Assembly (NCBI GenBank): GCA_002633005.1 | Contig: NMRA01000626.1 | Location: forward strand, 157,358 to 221,357 | Direction of reading: 5' to 3' | Source of the DNA: Phoronis australis | Lineage: Eukaryota; Phoronida; Phoronidae | Length of the DNA: 64,000 nucleotides | The notes under the pieces: model-generated | Seen by the model: the letters and a program-made list of their open reading frames with translations, nothing else | The model's database searches: none | What the model was told of the DNA's origin: nothing | In this document: positions 22,641 through 34,600 of the stretch, piece by piece | Position numbering within the stretch: position 1 is the first letter of the stretch | How the letters are laid out: each line of letters opens with the position of its first letter | Program-made: the position numbers and the translations under genes

Positions 22641-25600
22641 CTGAAACACATAAATGGGAAGACAATCAGATCCCAGAGTTAATAGATAGCATTACAACAA
22701 AATGATAAAGTCTAGTTTTGCCACATCTTTAAGTGTCCACAAAGTGAATACTCAGAACAGTTGATAATGCTGCCTGTCAAATGAATCCATGAGAAAAGTG
22801 AGTAAAATTTCCTTAATGAAAAGCATCCAACATACAGCGCTGTCATGGTTGGAGACTAACACCTAAAGTAATTATTATATGACAAGTGACATCATGGGTC
22901 TATAACATGAAAAGCATCCAACATACAGCGCTGTCATGGTTGGAGACTAACACTTAAAGTAATTATTATATGACAAGTGACATCATGGGTCTATATCATG
23001 AAAAGCATCCAACATAAAGCACTGTCATGGTTGGAGACTAACACCTAAAGTAATTATTATATGACAAGTGACATCATGGGTCTATATCATGAAAAGCATC
23101 CAACATAGAGCGCTGTCATGGTTGGTAATTAACACCTAAAGTAATTATTATATGACAAGTGACATCATGGGTCTATATCATGAAAAGCATCCAGCATACA
23201 GCGCTGTCATGGTTGGTAATAAACACCTAAAGTAATTATTATATGACAAGTGACATCATGATCATGGGTCTATATCATGAAAAGCATCCAACATACAGCG
23301 CTGTCATGGTTGGTAATTAACACCTAAAGTAATTATTATATGACAAGTGATATCATGGGTCTATATCATGAAAAGCATCCAACATACAGTGCTGTCATGG
23401 TTCGAGACTAACACCTAAAGTAATTATTATATGACAAGTGACATCATGGGTCTATATCATGAAAAGCATCCAACATACAGCGCTGTCATGGTTGGTAATT
23501 AACACGTAAAGTAATTATTATATGACAAGTGACATCATGGGTCTATATCATGAAAAGCATCCAACATACAATGCTGTCATGGTTCGAGACTAACACCTAA
23601 AGTAATTATTATATGACAAGTGACATCATGGGTCTATATCATGAAAAGCATCCAACATACAGCGCTGTCATGGTTGGTAATTAACACCTAAAGTAATTAT
23701 TANNNNNNNNNNNNNNNNNNNNNNNNNNNNNNNNNNNNNNNNNNNNNNNNNNNNNNNNNNNNNNNNNNNNNNNNNNNNNNNNNNNNNNNNNNNNNNNNNN
23801 NNNNNNNNNNNNNNNNNNNNNNNNNNNNNNNNNNNNNNNNNNNNNNNNNNNNNNNNNNNNNNNNNNNNNNNNNNNNNNNNNNNNNNNNNNNNNNNNNNNN
23901 NNNNNNNNNNNNNNNNNNNNNNNNNNNNNNNNNNNNNNNNNNNNNNNNNNNNNNNNNNNNNNNNNNNNNNNNNNNNNNNNNNNNNNNNNNNNNNNNNNNN
24001 NNNNNNNNNNNNNNNNNNNNNNNNNNNNNNNNNNNNNNNNNNNNNNNNNNNNNNNNNNNNNNNNNNNNNNNNNNNNNNNNNNNNNNNNNNNNNNNNNNNN
24101 NNNNNNNNNNNNNNNNNNNNNNNNNNNNNNNNNNNNNNNNNNNNNNNNNNNNNNNNNNNNNNNNNNNNNNNNNNNNNNNNNNNNNNNNNNNNNNNNNNNN
24201 NNNNNNNNNNNNNNNNNNNNNNNNNNNNNNNNNNNNNNNNNNNNNNNNNNNNNNNNNNNNNNNNNNNNNNNNNNNNNNNNNNNNNNNNNNNNNNNNNNNN
24301 NNNNNNNNNNNNNNNNNNNNNNNNNNNNNNNNNNNNNNNNNNNNNNNNNNNNNNNNNNNNNNNNNNNNNNNNNNNNNNNNNNNNNNNNNNNNNNNNNNNN
24401 NNNNNNNNNNNNNNNNNNNNNNNNNNNNNNNNNNNNNNNNNNNNNNNNNAATACAATTCTTAGTAACAGGTATACTAGAGGCTATTAAGTTACTTCAGAC
24501 GTATAAATACAATTCTTAGTAACAGGTATACTAGAGGCTATTAAGTTACTTCAGACGTATAAATACAATTCTTAGTAACAGGTATACTAGAGGCTATTAA
24601 GTTACTTCAGACGTATAAATACAATTCTTAGTAACAGGTATACTAGAGGCTATTAAGTTACTTCAGACGTATAAATACAATTCTTAGTAACAGGTATACT
24701 AGAGGCTATTAAGTTACTTCAGACGTATAAATACAATTCTTAGTAACAGGTATACTAGAGGCTATTAAGTTACTTCAGACGTATAAATACAATTCTTAGT
24801 AACAGGTATACTAGAGGCTATTAAGTTACTTCAGACGTATAAATACAATTCTTAGTAACAGGTATACTAGAGGCTATTAAGTTACTTCAGACGTATAAAT
24901 ACAATTCTTAGTAACAGGTATACTAGAGGCTATTAAGTTACTTCAGACGTATAAATACAATTCTTAGTAACAGGTATACTAGAGGCTATTAAGTTACTTC
25001 AGACGTATAAATACAATTCTTAGTAACAGGTATACTAGAGGCTATTAAGTTACTTCAGACGTATAAATACAATTCTTAGTAACAGGTATACTAGAGGCTA
25101 TTAAGTTACTTCAGACGTATAAATACAATTCTTAGTAACAGGTATACTAGAGGCTATTAAGTTACTTCAGACGTATAAATACAATTCTTAGTAACAGGTA
25201 TACTAGAGGCTATTAAGTTACTTCAGACGTATAAATACAATTCTTAGTAACAGGTATACTAGAGGCTATTAAGTTACTTCAGACGTATAAATACAATTCT
25301 TAGTAACAGGTATACTAGAGGCTATTAAGTTACTTCAGACGTATAAATACAATTCTTAGTAACAGGTATACTAGAGGCTATTAAGTTACTTCAGATGTAT
25401 AAATACAATTCTTAGTAACAGGTATACTAGAGGCTATTAAGTTACTTCAGATGTATAAATACAATTCTTTTTGTGACACAGGTTCATAGAGCTAACTCTT
25501 TAAAGTTTAAGATAATACAAAAATTTTAAAAAACCTGGAGTGATAACTGTATTGAAATGTGTTTATATCCTGTAGTTACATAATATTCTATCCTGTTGTT

Positions 25601-28600
25601 GTTTATGGTTTAGTAGTCATATATAATATGGTGATTGGAAAAATGCGTATGGCATAAGCGATGCTTCACTGAATTGGTATTTTCGGGTGAAATCAGTCAT
25701 GTTGGAAAACGGAGGGAAGATGTCAAGGGTGGATCCTGATGTATTTTACTGGATGAATGATAGAAATGAGGTCTATGGTATACTCGCATGTCATGTTGAT
25801 GATTTTGTCTGGGGAGGTACACAAGAGTTTGAGACTGTTATTTCAAAAATTAGATCAACTTTTAAGGTTGGCAAAAAGAATAGTGATGCATTCAAATACT
25901 GTGGGATTGAATTGCAATGCACAGGTGACAATAGGATAACTTTGCATCAGAATAAATATACGGATGATTTGTTGCAAAGTGATGTTAGTGCTAGTAGAGC
26001 TAGTGAACAGGATTCTGTGTTGACTCTGAGAATGAGAAGCATGATCTTAGGTCCAAAGTTGGGCAATTGTTGTGGTTAGCACACCAAACTAGACCAGATT
26101 TATTGTTTGATGTTAGTGTTGTGGTATGTTAGAATTGTAGTAAGAGACAGGCATGTTAGAATTGTAGTTAGAGACAGGCATGTTAGAATTGTAGTTAGAG
26201 ACAGGCATGTTAGAATTGTAGTTAGAGACAGGCATGTTAGAATTGTAGTTAGAGACAGGCATGTTAGAATTGTAGTTAGAGACAGCCATGTTAGAATTGT
26301 AGTTAAAAAATTAATAGACAATGTATACATGTTAGAGACAGGCATGTTAGAATTGTAGTTAGAGACAGGCATGTTAGAATCGTAGTTAGAACATTTATTG
26401 TATACATAACAGGCATGTTAGAATTGTAGTTAGAACATTTATTGTATACGTGTTAGTAAAACTATATTACATAGGTTTTGATATATGGATTATCTTAAGG
26501 AAAAGAGAGAGTGGAATTTGATAATTATATTGGAATGTGTTTATATACTGTAGTTACATAATATTCTCACTATCCTGTTGTTGTTTGTAGTTTACTGGTT
26601 CCTGTTTTGTAGTCAGTACTGTATTAGTCATATATTCCTAGAACCTATTGACTTCCTGTACATTTCTGTATAATGATATTCTATTATTTGTTGATGTTAA
26701 AACACTTTAAGTTCGACAGCCAACTGAGCAACTTGTCTTTATCTCCAATGACTTTTCAGGAGTGTCAAAAATCCACTATTAAGTGTACACAGTAATCCTC
26801 CTTAACTTTGCCTTTAAACCATTAGTTAACATGATTGCAGCTTCCTATAGTAGAAGAGTTAATTGCAAGTTAGGGCCTTTTCGTGTATTGTACTCAAGAT
26901 CTGTGCTAAACTCTAATGCATAATTAGCTTGCAGGGCTGGCTTACAACCTTCAGTGTCATAGTTCTGAATAATAACTAAATAAATTCAGACGGTTGGGTC
27001 ACAGCTGTTCAGATGGACAAGAATTGCAAAATTAATTTAGTTTGACCTTCTGTTGGTAAAACATTTCAGCTTCAGTGGCAGTGCTAGGGTCAATACTGTT
27101 AGGGTCAATTACTGCTAGGGTCAATACTGCCAGTAATAATCTGTATTTGGTTACAACATACCTATCCATTAGTTGATGTTACTGATTGTGGCTTTAAGAA
27201 CTATTCAAAGAAAAGTCCCCAATTCAGAATCCAAGTTTGAAGGGAATGTTACCTAAAAAGGACTTTCATCTCGTACAAGCTTAAGTAATTTCAAATTGAT
27301 TAGTCTGCCCTTATTGTTAAATGCACTGGAATAATATTGAAGAGATATCATTATGAATATTAATAACTGGTTTTAGAAAAAAGTAAAACCATACCAGACA
27401 AGGCCTTTTGAGAAAAGGACAGTCCAAGTCATTTTGAAACATTAACTGTAAATAAGGTCAGGCAGGTCTGTCTAGTTGGCTTACACTAACAAAACAATAA
27501 ATTACCTCAAATGTCAGCGAAAAAGTCAAGATCATTACTTAGTTTCTATACAGTCACATGTTCTGGGCAAAAGGGACTTGATAGGAAAGTAAGGCTGTTG
27601 CATGAGCCACCATATGGCCTAGAGTAATAGTTTTTGCTTATAATAAATGTTCATTGATGCAAAATACAGACAAGATTTATACTAAACTGTTTAGTGGGGA
27701 GTATGAAACATGATACTGGCAAATACTTTCATCAGGCCCTTTCATATTACCGTTGACATGTCGATGTTTTGAGGAGCTGAACGGTTAATTCTGGTCCTGG
27801 ATCGAAGTTAACAGTGCCAGTTAACTTTGCAATAAACAGGTGGATTTAACAGCAGAGCGTACAAACTGCGGTGCAGTGAAAACGGTCAACTTTGGTCCCA
27901 TCAAAGTTATTGCCAGGGGTCACTGTTATTGTCAACAGTTAAAGGGCAGTGTCGACACTAATAGTTGCTCATATTTTGCTCGAATAATCACCAATTGAAT
28001 TAGAAATGGGTTTTGTGTCAATTAGCACTCTCACATCAATGTTCCCAAATGATCACATTAAAAAATATTAGCGTGCATGCGATGCATCAGTGCTACCTTG
28101 CGATTACTTCAATGACAACAGCGACGGCTACCGTTTACTTCGATGTCCATTAACTATCGAAGCCGTGGTATGAACGGTTCAGTTAAGTTCACAGTTTACG
28201 TTGAAGCTCCACTCAGACCGGAGTTAAGACAGTATGAAAGGGCCTATAATGTAGGCAACACAATGCTCAGACCCACATTATACTACTGTGCAGTTGGGCA
28301 CTACTTCATTAATAAAACAATCTAGTTATATGAAGCAACAAAGGGCCAGATAATGTCTGGTGGTAGACAAATAATGATCAGGTCATTAATAAACACTCTA
28401 CTTGCAAATAAGGCCAGCATAAAATGTAAATCAACTCAACAAGTCTGCCTCACTTGTCAATGTACTGCATGACTGATAGGAGTTCCATAAAGTCTCAGGG
28501 AGATTGTGAGCACAGCTGAGTCAAACAGGTGGGTACAGAATGCATATTTCCTGTAAAAAATTCCAATTTGGGACAGCAAAATTTAGTAGTTGTTGTCACA

Positions 28601-31600
28601 CAATTAAGGTTACCGGTACTTAGAAAAATGTCCACATTTGGCTACCTTCAGAACATCATATCTCAGAAATGGCTGATGATAATTTGATGACACTCAGATA
28701 TTACGTTCTTGCACTGTTCCCCAAATCAGAGTTCAAATAATTTGCTTTTAAAATGTTTAACTTTTGCACTAGGAATATCGTAAATAGCACTTGATTTTCA
28801 TGAAAAAGTTGCATCAAGTGAAAACAAAATGATAACTTAGTATTAATTTAAACAACATTTTTGGATTTCACTTAAGTTTGAACATTTAAATGGAACTTAG
28901 CCATTTTATTGATATTGTTGTTTCCCTAACAAAACTCGTTTTCCTTTTTGCTAAACTTTAACAAAAAAGACATCATGCAGACATAATTGCGTGACCCAAT
29001 TAATATCAGACTAGTATTGAAACTGTACAGTCATACTTTCTTACAAAGTATATTTTTGCTGAGTTAAAATCTAATTGCTTTGTTATAGATATTTGTCTCA
29101 ATACACAGGCTTGTTGATAAGGTCCTACCTATCTTTAAATTCTATAACAGTAATGTAATGCTGTAACTTGGCAAAGTTATGTGACCGTTGAGCCTTTTAA
29201 ACAAGACTGCACCACAATCCAGGATGACATTTACTGAAAGAGATGGAACACTTCTTTAGCATACCACAGTTCTACGCCTGAATCTGATCTTGTGCTCCGC
29301 AATGCAGTTTAATGGCCTGGAATACATGCACGCATGCACACACGCACGCACACACACACACGCACGCACATATGCACCCGTATGAGTACTGGCTTTTTTG
29401 CTCATTTTCTTCACGTCACTCAATCTTAAAAAATGTAATTCTAGCACAATATTATCTCCCTACCCTATACATGTGCTTCATAGCCTTGCACAGAAATCTC
29501 ATTAGGTTATTAAATGAACTATCAGTTCACTTAATTGCTGCTTTTACACCTTGTCGAAGACACAAAAGTTTCCTTTGACAACTAAGCAAAATAGTAATGC
29601 TGTCTATAAGATCAATTGCAAAGAACTGCAATGAATTTTACGTTGGTATGGCAACAAGAATTCTTAATATCAGAATAACCAAACTTTCCAAAGATGCCAA
29701 CAGTTCCTTATTCAATCACTTCATAGAATCAAACCATTGCATTACACTTAATGAGATGTAAACATTCTGGACCATGATGTGAATAGAACTAACCAGTTTT
29801 AATCCATGAAGCCTTACACAGCAGTGAGTTACATGCTGGGAACAACTTGAATAGGAACATTAGGGGCTTTCAACCTTCAGTTGTGGTAGTTCATTTCTAT
29901 CACTGGATGTCTCTCTACTAGTCAGTAGTAATTTGCACGTTGTCTCATATGGTGGTTCTTCACTTACTTTGCACATAAACATTTGTCAAAATGGACTTTT
30001 TTTCCACTTTTCACAGACTAACATTAACCTTTGCACAAATAACGGGAACTTCGACATAAGCTGTTTTATGACACCCACACAATGCACGCCAGAGTAACAT
30101 GTTCGGAATCTTTAATTTTGTAGACAAAATTAATGACAGAATTTCACTTGTCAGCAATATTGTGCGCTAAATACTCTCGAGTTCCGAATAGTCGTATCTA
30201 TACGATTATTTTTTTCAGACTCGTTTTCCAGTCTATATGGCGCTTATTCGGGTCTCTACGTTTATTAATTTTCTAACCTTTTGCCACTATACACGATTAT
30301 TTAATTCAGCAAGCTCAAATTTTTGTTTCATTCAATACAAATCTGGTGCACAAAAACTTCGCTGCGGACACCGGGTATCGTACCTTGGTCATAAAACAAG
30401 TTAATTTGCTCTAAACCTCTAGACCACCAGACACTCTGGTCAGAGCTCGTAATTTAGAAGAGCTACATACCACTCCGCGTTATACACGGAAGTCACATGT
30501 CATACATATTAAAAATTTTATTCCCTAAAATATACAACTGTGTGTTTCGAAGCGTAAAATAATCGGACTCCCAAGCAAGGGTTTACGCAGCGACCGTCTG
30601 TTGGACCATAGATGAGTATCTATGGTTGGACGGCCAGAATTTTATTTTGGACGGGTTCGACGGGATCTGTATCGGCAAAAAAAAATTAAAAAAGCTTGAA
30701 ATGATGACCACTTTCTCAATATTACCGGATGGTCGGCAGTCGCTCAAAGAAATAGGGGATCAGTAATTACAGAAATGAGAAATTTAATACACAAAAAGTG
30801 CATTTTTCAATATTCCGCGCGCCTCGTGACACAGATCGGTGTTACAGGCAGCTCAACATACTTACGTTTTAATAAAAATGCTTTCGACGAGTTTCTTTGG
30901 CTGATCCAATATTTGTGATTGCACCCTGTGAAAAACAGGCAAGCCGTTACACCCGGCCTCTTCACTGTGTCTATCCCCAAAGTTTGCGTTTCCGGGGGGA
31001 GTAATTCCGGGATTTTGCACAGCCAGTGTCATCTGCAGTTTCCGTATTGGCATGCGCATTCTACATACTTAATCATGTCGTCTGCCGCAAAAAGGCCTAA
31101 AGAATTCGAGGATTATTTTACAAAACGAGAGATGTTCCAGAAACTGACATTGATTTAGGTGCTAGTAGACGACAAATAATCAGATACGTAACGTGGTGAT
31201 AACGCGGCCAGTCAACCAAGCGCAAATACCCGTGCAATTAATGAACGGTGCCGAACCTTTCAATCAACAAAGTACCAACAAGTTGCCGACGTCATCGGAC
31301 ATCGGCATTTTTACAATTCACTCCAAACTTCAGAATAGATTGTTTTTGTGAACAGGAAGAATGGACTTGTGACAATCTTGAAAATGACATAGTTGCTAAC
31401 GTTTGACAATCCAGTCGATATCTATTGAAATTGATTTCTACTTGCTCTCCCGTCCAAATAAATGGAAAAACGCATGGGAATCGGTTTGTTTATTATACCT
31501 AATTAGATATTCAAGATGGTTGACATAGTCGTGGTCGTGGACTCGAATGTTGGGCAATTCTGCGAGAAATCTCAATTTCTGGCCATGTAAAATTTTGGAT

Positions 31601-34600
31601 GTAGCCTACAGACTTTTTGACGTCGAATTCTGACTAACATTACGAGGGTATTGACTGTGCAAGACATGAGATTGAGAGAAAACAAAGGCTCGAATGTCAG
31701 GAACATTTATGATAAAAATGGGACTCGTTTTACCAAGACACTTTATTGTCTTTATTCAGACTGTCGGCATCGTGGGTTCTGAAATCTTTACCTCCTTGTT
31801 AGTTTTTGGACTTAGTCAACATTGTCATCTCTAGTATGAATGTCACATTCTTTTTGAGTAAAATGATACCGCTTACTGTTTGAAACACGTCTATTTAGAC
31901 TTACATTTAAAGTTATTGAATAAACGAATGGTCTTTGTTTTAGCAATGACGCTTTTATTCCACTTCACTGTACTATGTTATGGCATGGGTGGATAAACCA
32001 CTGCAGCAATTAAACTATGCTAATGTTCAGTTTAAAATTTTTCCTTTGAAAAAATTACTTAAAGCGGTGGTAAGTCAGACAGAATTTGCTTCTTTGCACT
32101 ATTTTTCCTATCTATATCATTAGATTTTGCACTTCCTATTATTTCCATCTGCCGTTACTTGATTTTACGCAAATTTGTAATCAATGTTATTCTAGTCAAA
32201 ACTATTTTTAATTTTCCACAAATTTCCCATCTATATCATTATTCCCTAGAATTTGCTGTTTTGCATTATTATTCCCTTCTATATCATTATTAGGTTTTAC
32301 CTAAATTTGTACTCAATATTATTATTCCAGTCTATACTACGTTTAAATTTCCACAAATTTGCCGTCTATACCATTATTCTATTCAGTCTATATAGTTACT
32401 ATTATTAATTTTTTTCCGACAAATTTCCGGTCTATACTATTATTCTACTTTTCTAGTGGCAAAAATGTTGGGTCTATACTATTATTAGAGTCTCTACTAT
32501 TATTAAAAATCGTGAAATTTTCCAGTCTATACTATTATTGCTGTCTCTACTACTATTCGGAACTCCAGAGTAAGTAAAGAATTGCAGCACCAGATTCAAA
32601 ATTGTGACAGGTAGGAGAGTTCATCTCGCAGGTAGGATAGTTCATCTCGCAAGTAGGAGAGTTCGTCTCACAGGAAGGAGAGTTCATCTCGCAGGTAGGA
32701 GAGTTCATCTTGCAGGAAGGAGAGTTCATCTTGCAGGTAGGAGAGTTCATCTTGCAGGAAGGAGAGTTCATCTTGCAGGAAGGAGAGTTCATCTTGCAGG
32801 TAGGAGAGTTCATCTTGCAGGAAAGAGAGTTCATCTCACAGGAAGGAGAGTTCATCTTGCAGGTATGAGAGTTCATCTCACAGGTAGGTGCAGTACATGA
32901 CTCAGGAATTGCCAAGCACAAAAATAACATCCACCACGTGAGGAATACAATAAAATCATTCAGGTTTCCGAAGACATGTGACCACCAAGTTTTGTTCCAG
33001 TTATAACTTGAAAATTTGCCAATCAAATGGTGCAAATATGAAAAATCACCCAAAGCACAACACATATTTGGTAATTCTAAACTCTAGCCTTGAGTAAAGT
33101 CAAGTGAACATGGTCCCAACTGGTGTTCCAACATGAGTGGTATGCAAGCTAACATGAACGTGATGTAAAACAATCTAAATAAATGTTCACCCCCCACAAT
33201 GAGGTGCTACGAACAAAACTTGTAGGCCAACTTTTACTCACGGTTGCAGCTACGCCCAAGAGTACATATTAACCATTTTTCCCCTTTTCAGTTGAAATCT
33301 TCATGTTAGCAAATGACTAGGACGAGATAAGGAATATGAGGACGTGTCGCAAATTCATAACTTCAACAGCAACCAAACTGATACTGGTTATCCTAGCAAC
33401 AGTAACAGCTGTGGAATTCATTGCATTCACTCACTACTTTGTGACCACACTGACCGAAAGTGAGGAAATGCGTCGTCAGATATTAATGGACAGATCAGAC
33501 CATCCTGTTGACACATCAGAGAAAACACCGCGTATAATCCATCAGATCTGGCAACCCCATTACATGGCAGAGATGCCGAAAAACTGGAGAACAGGCATGG
33601 AATCATGGATAAAGCACAATCCTGGATGGGAACACATGATGTGGAATGATGAGAAGATCAATAATCTGATTATAAAACACTACCCATGGTTCATGGAGTT
33701 CTATAAGACCTATAGGACTAGGGTACAAAGATTCGACGCGGCAGGGTATCTGATAATGTACCATTATGGTGGCATTTACGTTGACATGGATATCACGTGT
33801 CCCAATGATAGAGTTCTACAGGAGCTGATCGACGACAACTACTCCGCAACGCTGTTCAGAAAACGGTTCTACTCAATGGGCACAGACATTTTTGTGGGAA
33901 AACGAAGGAGCGCGTTTTTCAGATACGTGGTGCTATGGTTGTTCAAGTCCAGGCGTTTTTACCTGTTCCCTCACTGGAATATCATTATGTCGACAGGCCC
34001 GCAGTTCATGTATGGAATGTATGCTCAGTATCCATTTAAATCAGAAATTCTCGTTCACGAGCGAATCTACGCAAACTCTCGTCTCATTGACCATGATACA
34101 GGATCGTGGCACGAATGGGATGCTCACATTTTCTCAGCTTTCATGCATGTTTTACCTTGGCTAAGTATTGCCAGTTTTTTGGCTATTTTGTTTAAAATAC
34201 GCTTCTGTAATCTTGCACCACATGTTGTACATTATTGGACAAGACTAAACAGCTATCGATTGTGGCTACCTCAGTATGACCAGTATGTCTGACCCATCAC
34301 AGCTGGCTCAAGAGAAAACTACAGCATCATCATTTAATGCCATTGTTGGAAATGAATCTGAATTGAACAGCTGGCTCAACAGGTAGCGTAGAGCAATTTA
34401 CAAAAACTTTGTTCACCATTCCAATAACAAGTAAAGAACAACTCCAGTTTATTGTGCATTGAACGACCCCTTTTGGAGAGGAGGAAAAACAGTTTTCACC
34501 AGGTCAGTGGCACTCGGAAAATCTGAACATTTATGTCGCGAAATTGCAACTCACCTGACAATATTCCAATTTTTGTCATTAATGGCAAAATGATGACCAC

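Larger units (their letters stand above)
30172..32573. mobile_element. 2.4-kb terminal-inverted-repeat element with subterminal repeats
   Basis: The left end reads TACTCTCGAGTTCCGAATAG at 30172, and the reverse complement of the right end reads TACTCTGGAGTTCCGAATAG at 32573. The match continues over GT and one mismatch to GTA. Inside both ends lie repeats with a TCTATACKATTATT core: a few on the left (30195-30300) and a dense run on the right (about 32100-32555). The interior holds two short divergent open frames near 31060 and a tRNA-like stretch at 30363-30434. No complete transposase was recognised, so this is probably an internally deleted DNA transposon of unknown superfamily. Confidence 0.65.

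Noticed and set aside
23668-24456. Minus-strand open frame of about 260 codons
   Set aside because: It runs through the N gap and is an artefact of translating unknown bases.
26100-26372. Repeat ORFs on both strands after the Copia fragment
   Set aside because: They are translations of the 27-bp array.
29312-29578. His/Thr-rich open frame of 88 codons
   Set aside because: Its start is a CA-type microsatellite and no domain follows.
30866-30925. Candidate for the missing EXOC4 exon (60 nt with good acceptor and donor)
   Set aside because: In the required phase 0 it contains a stop codon, and the other frames do not resemble EXOC4. It also lies inside a transposon-like element.
32553-33065. 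Cysteine-rich repeat protein (CKMNSPS repeats) on the minus strand
   Set aside because: The repeats are a translated 21-bp minisatellite, and the opposite strand is equally open. No signal of coding selection is visible.
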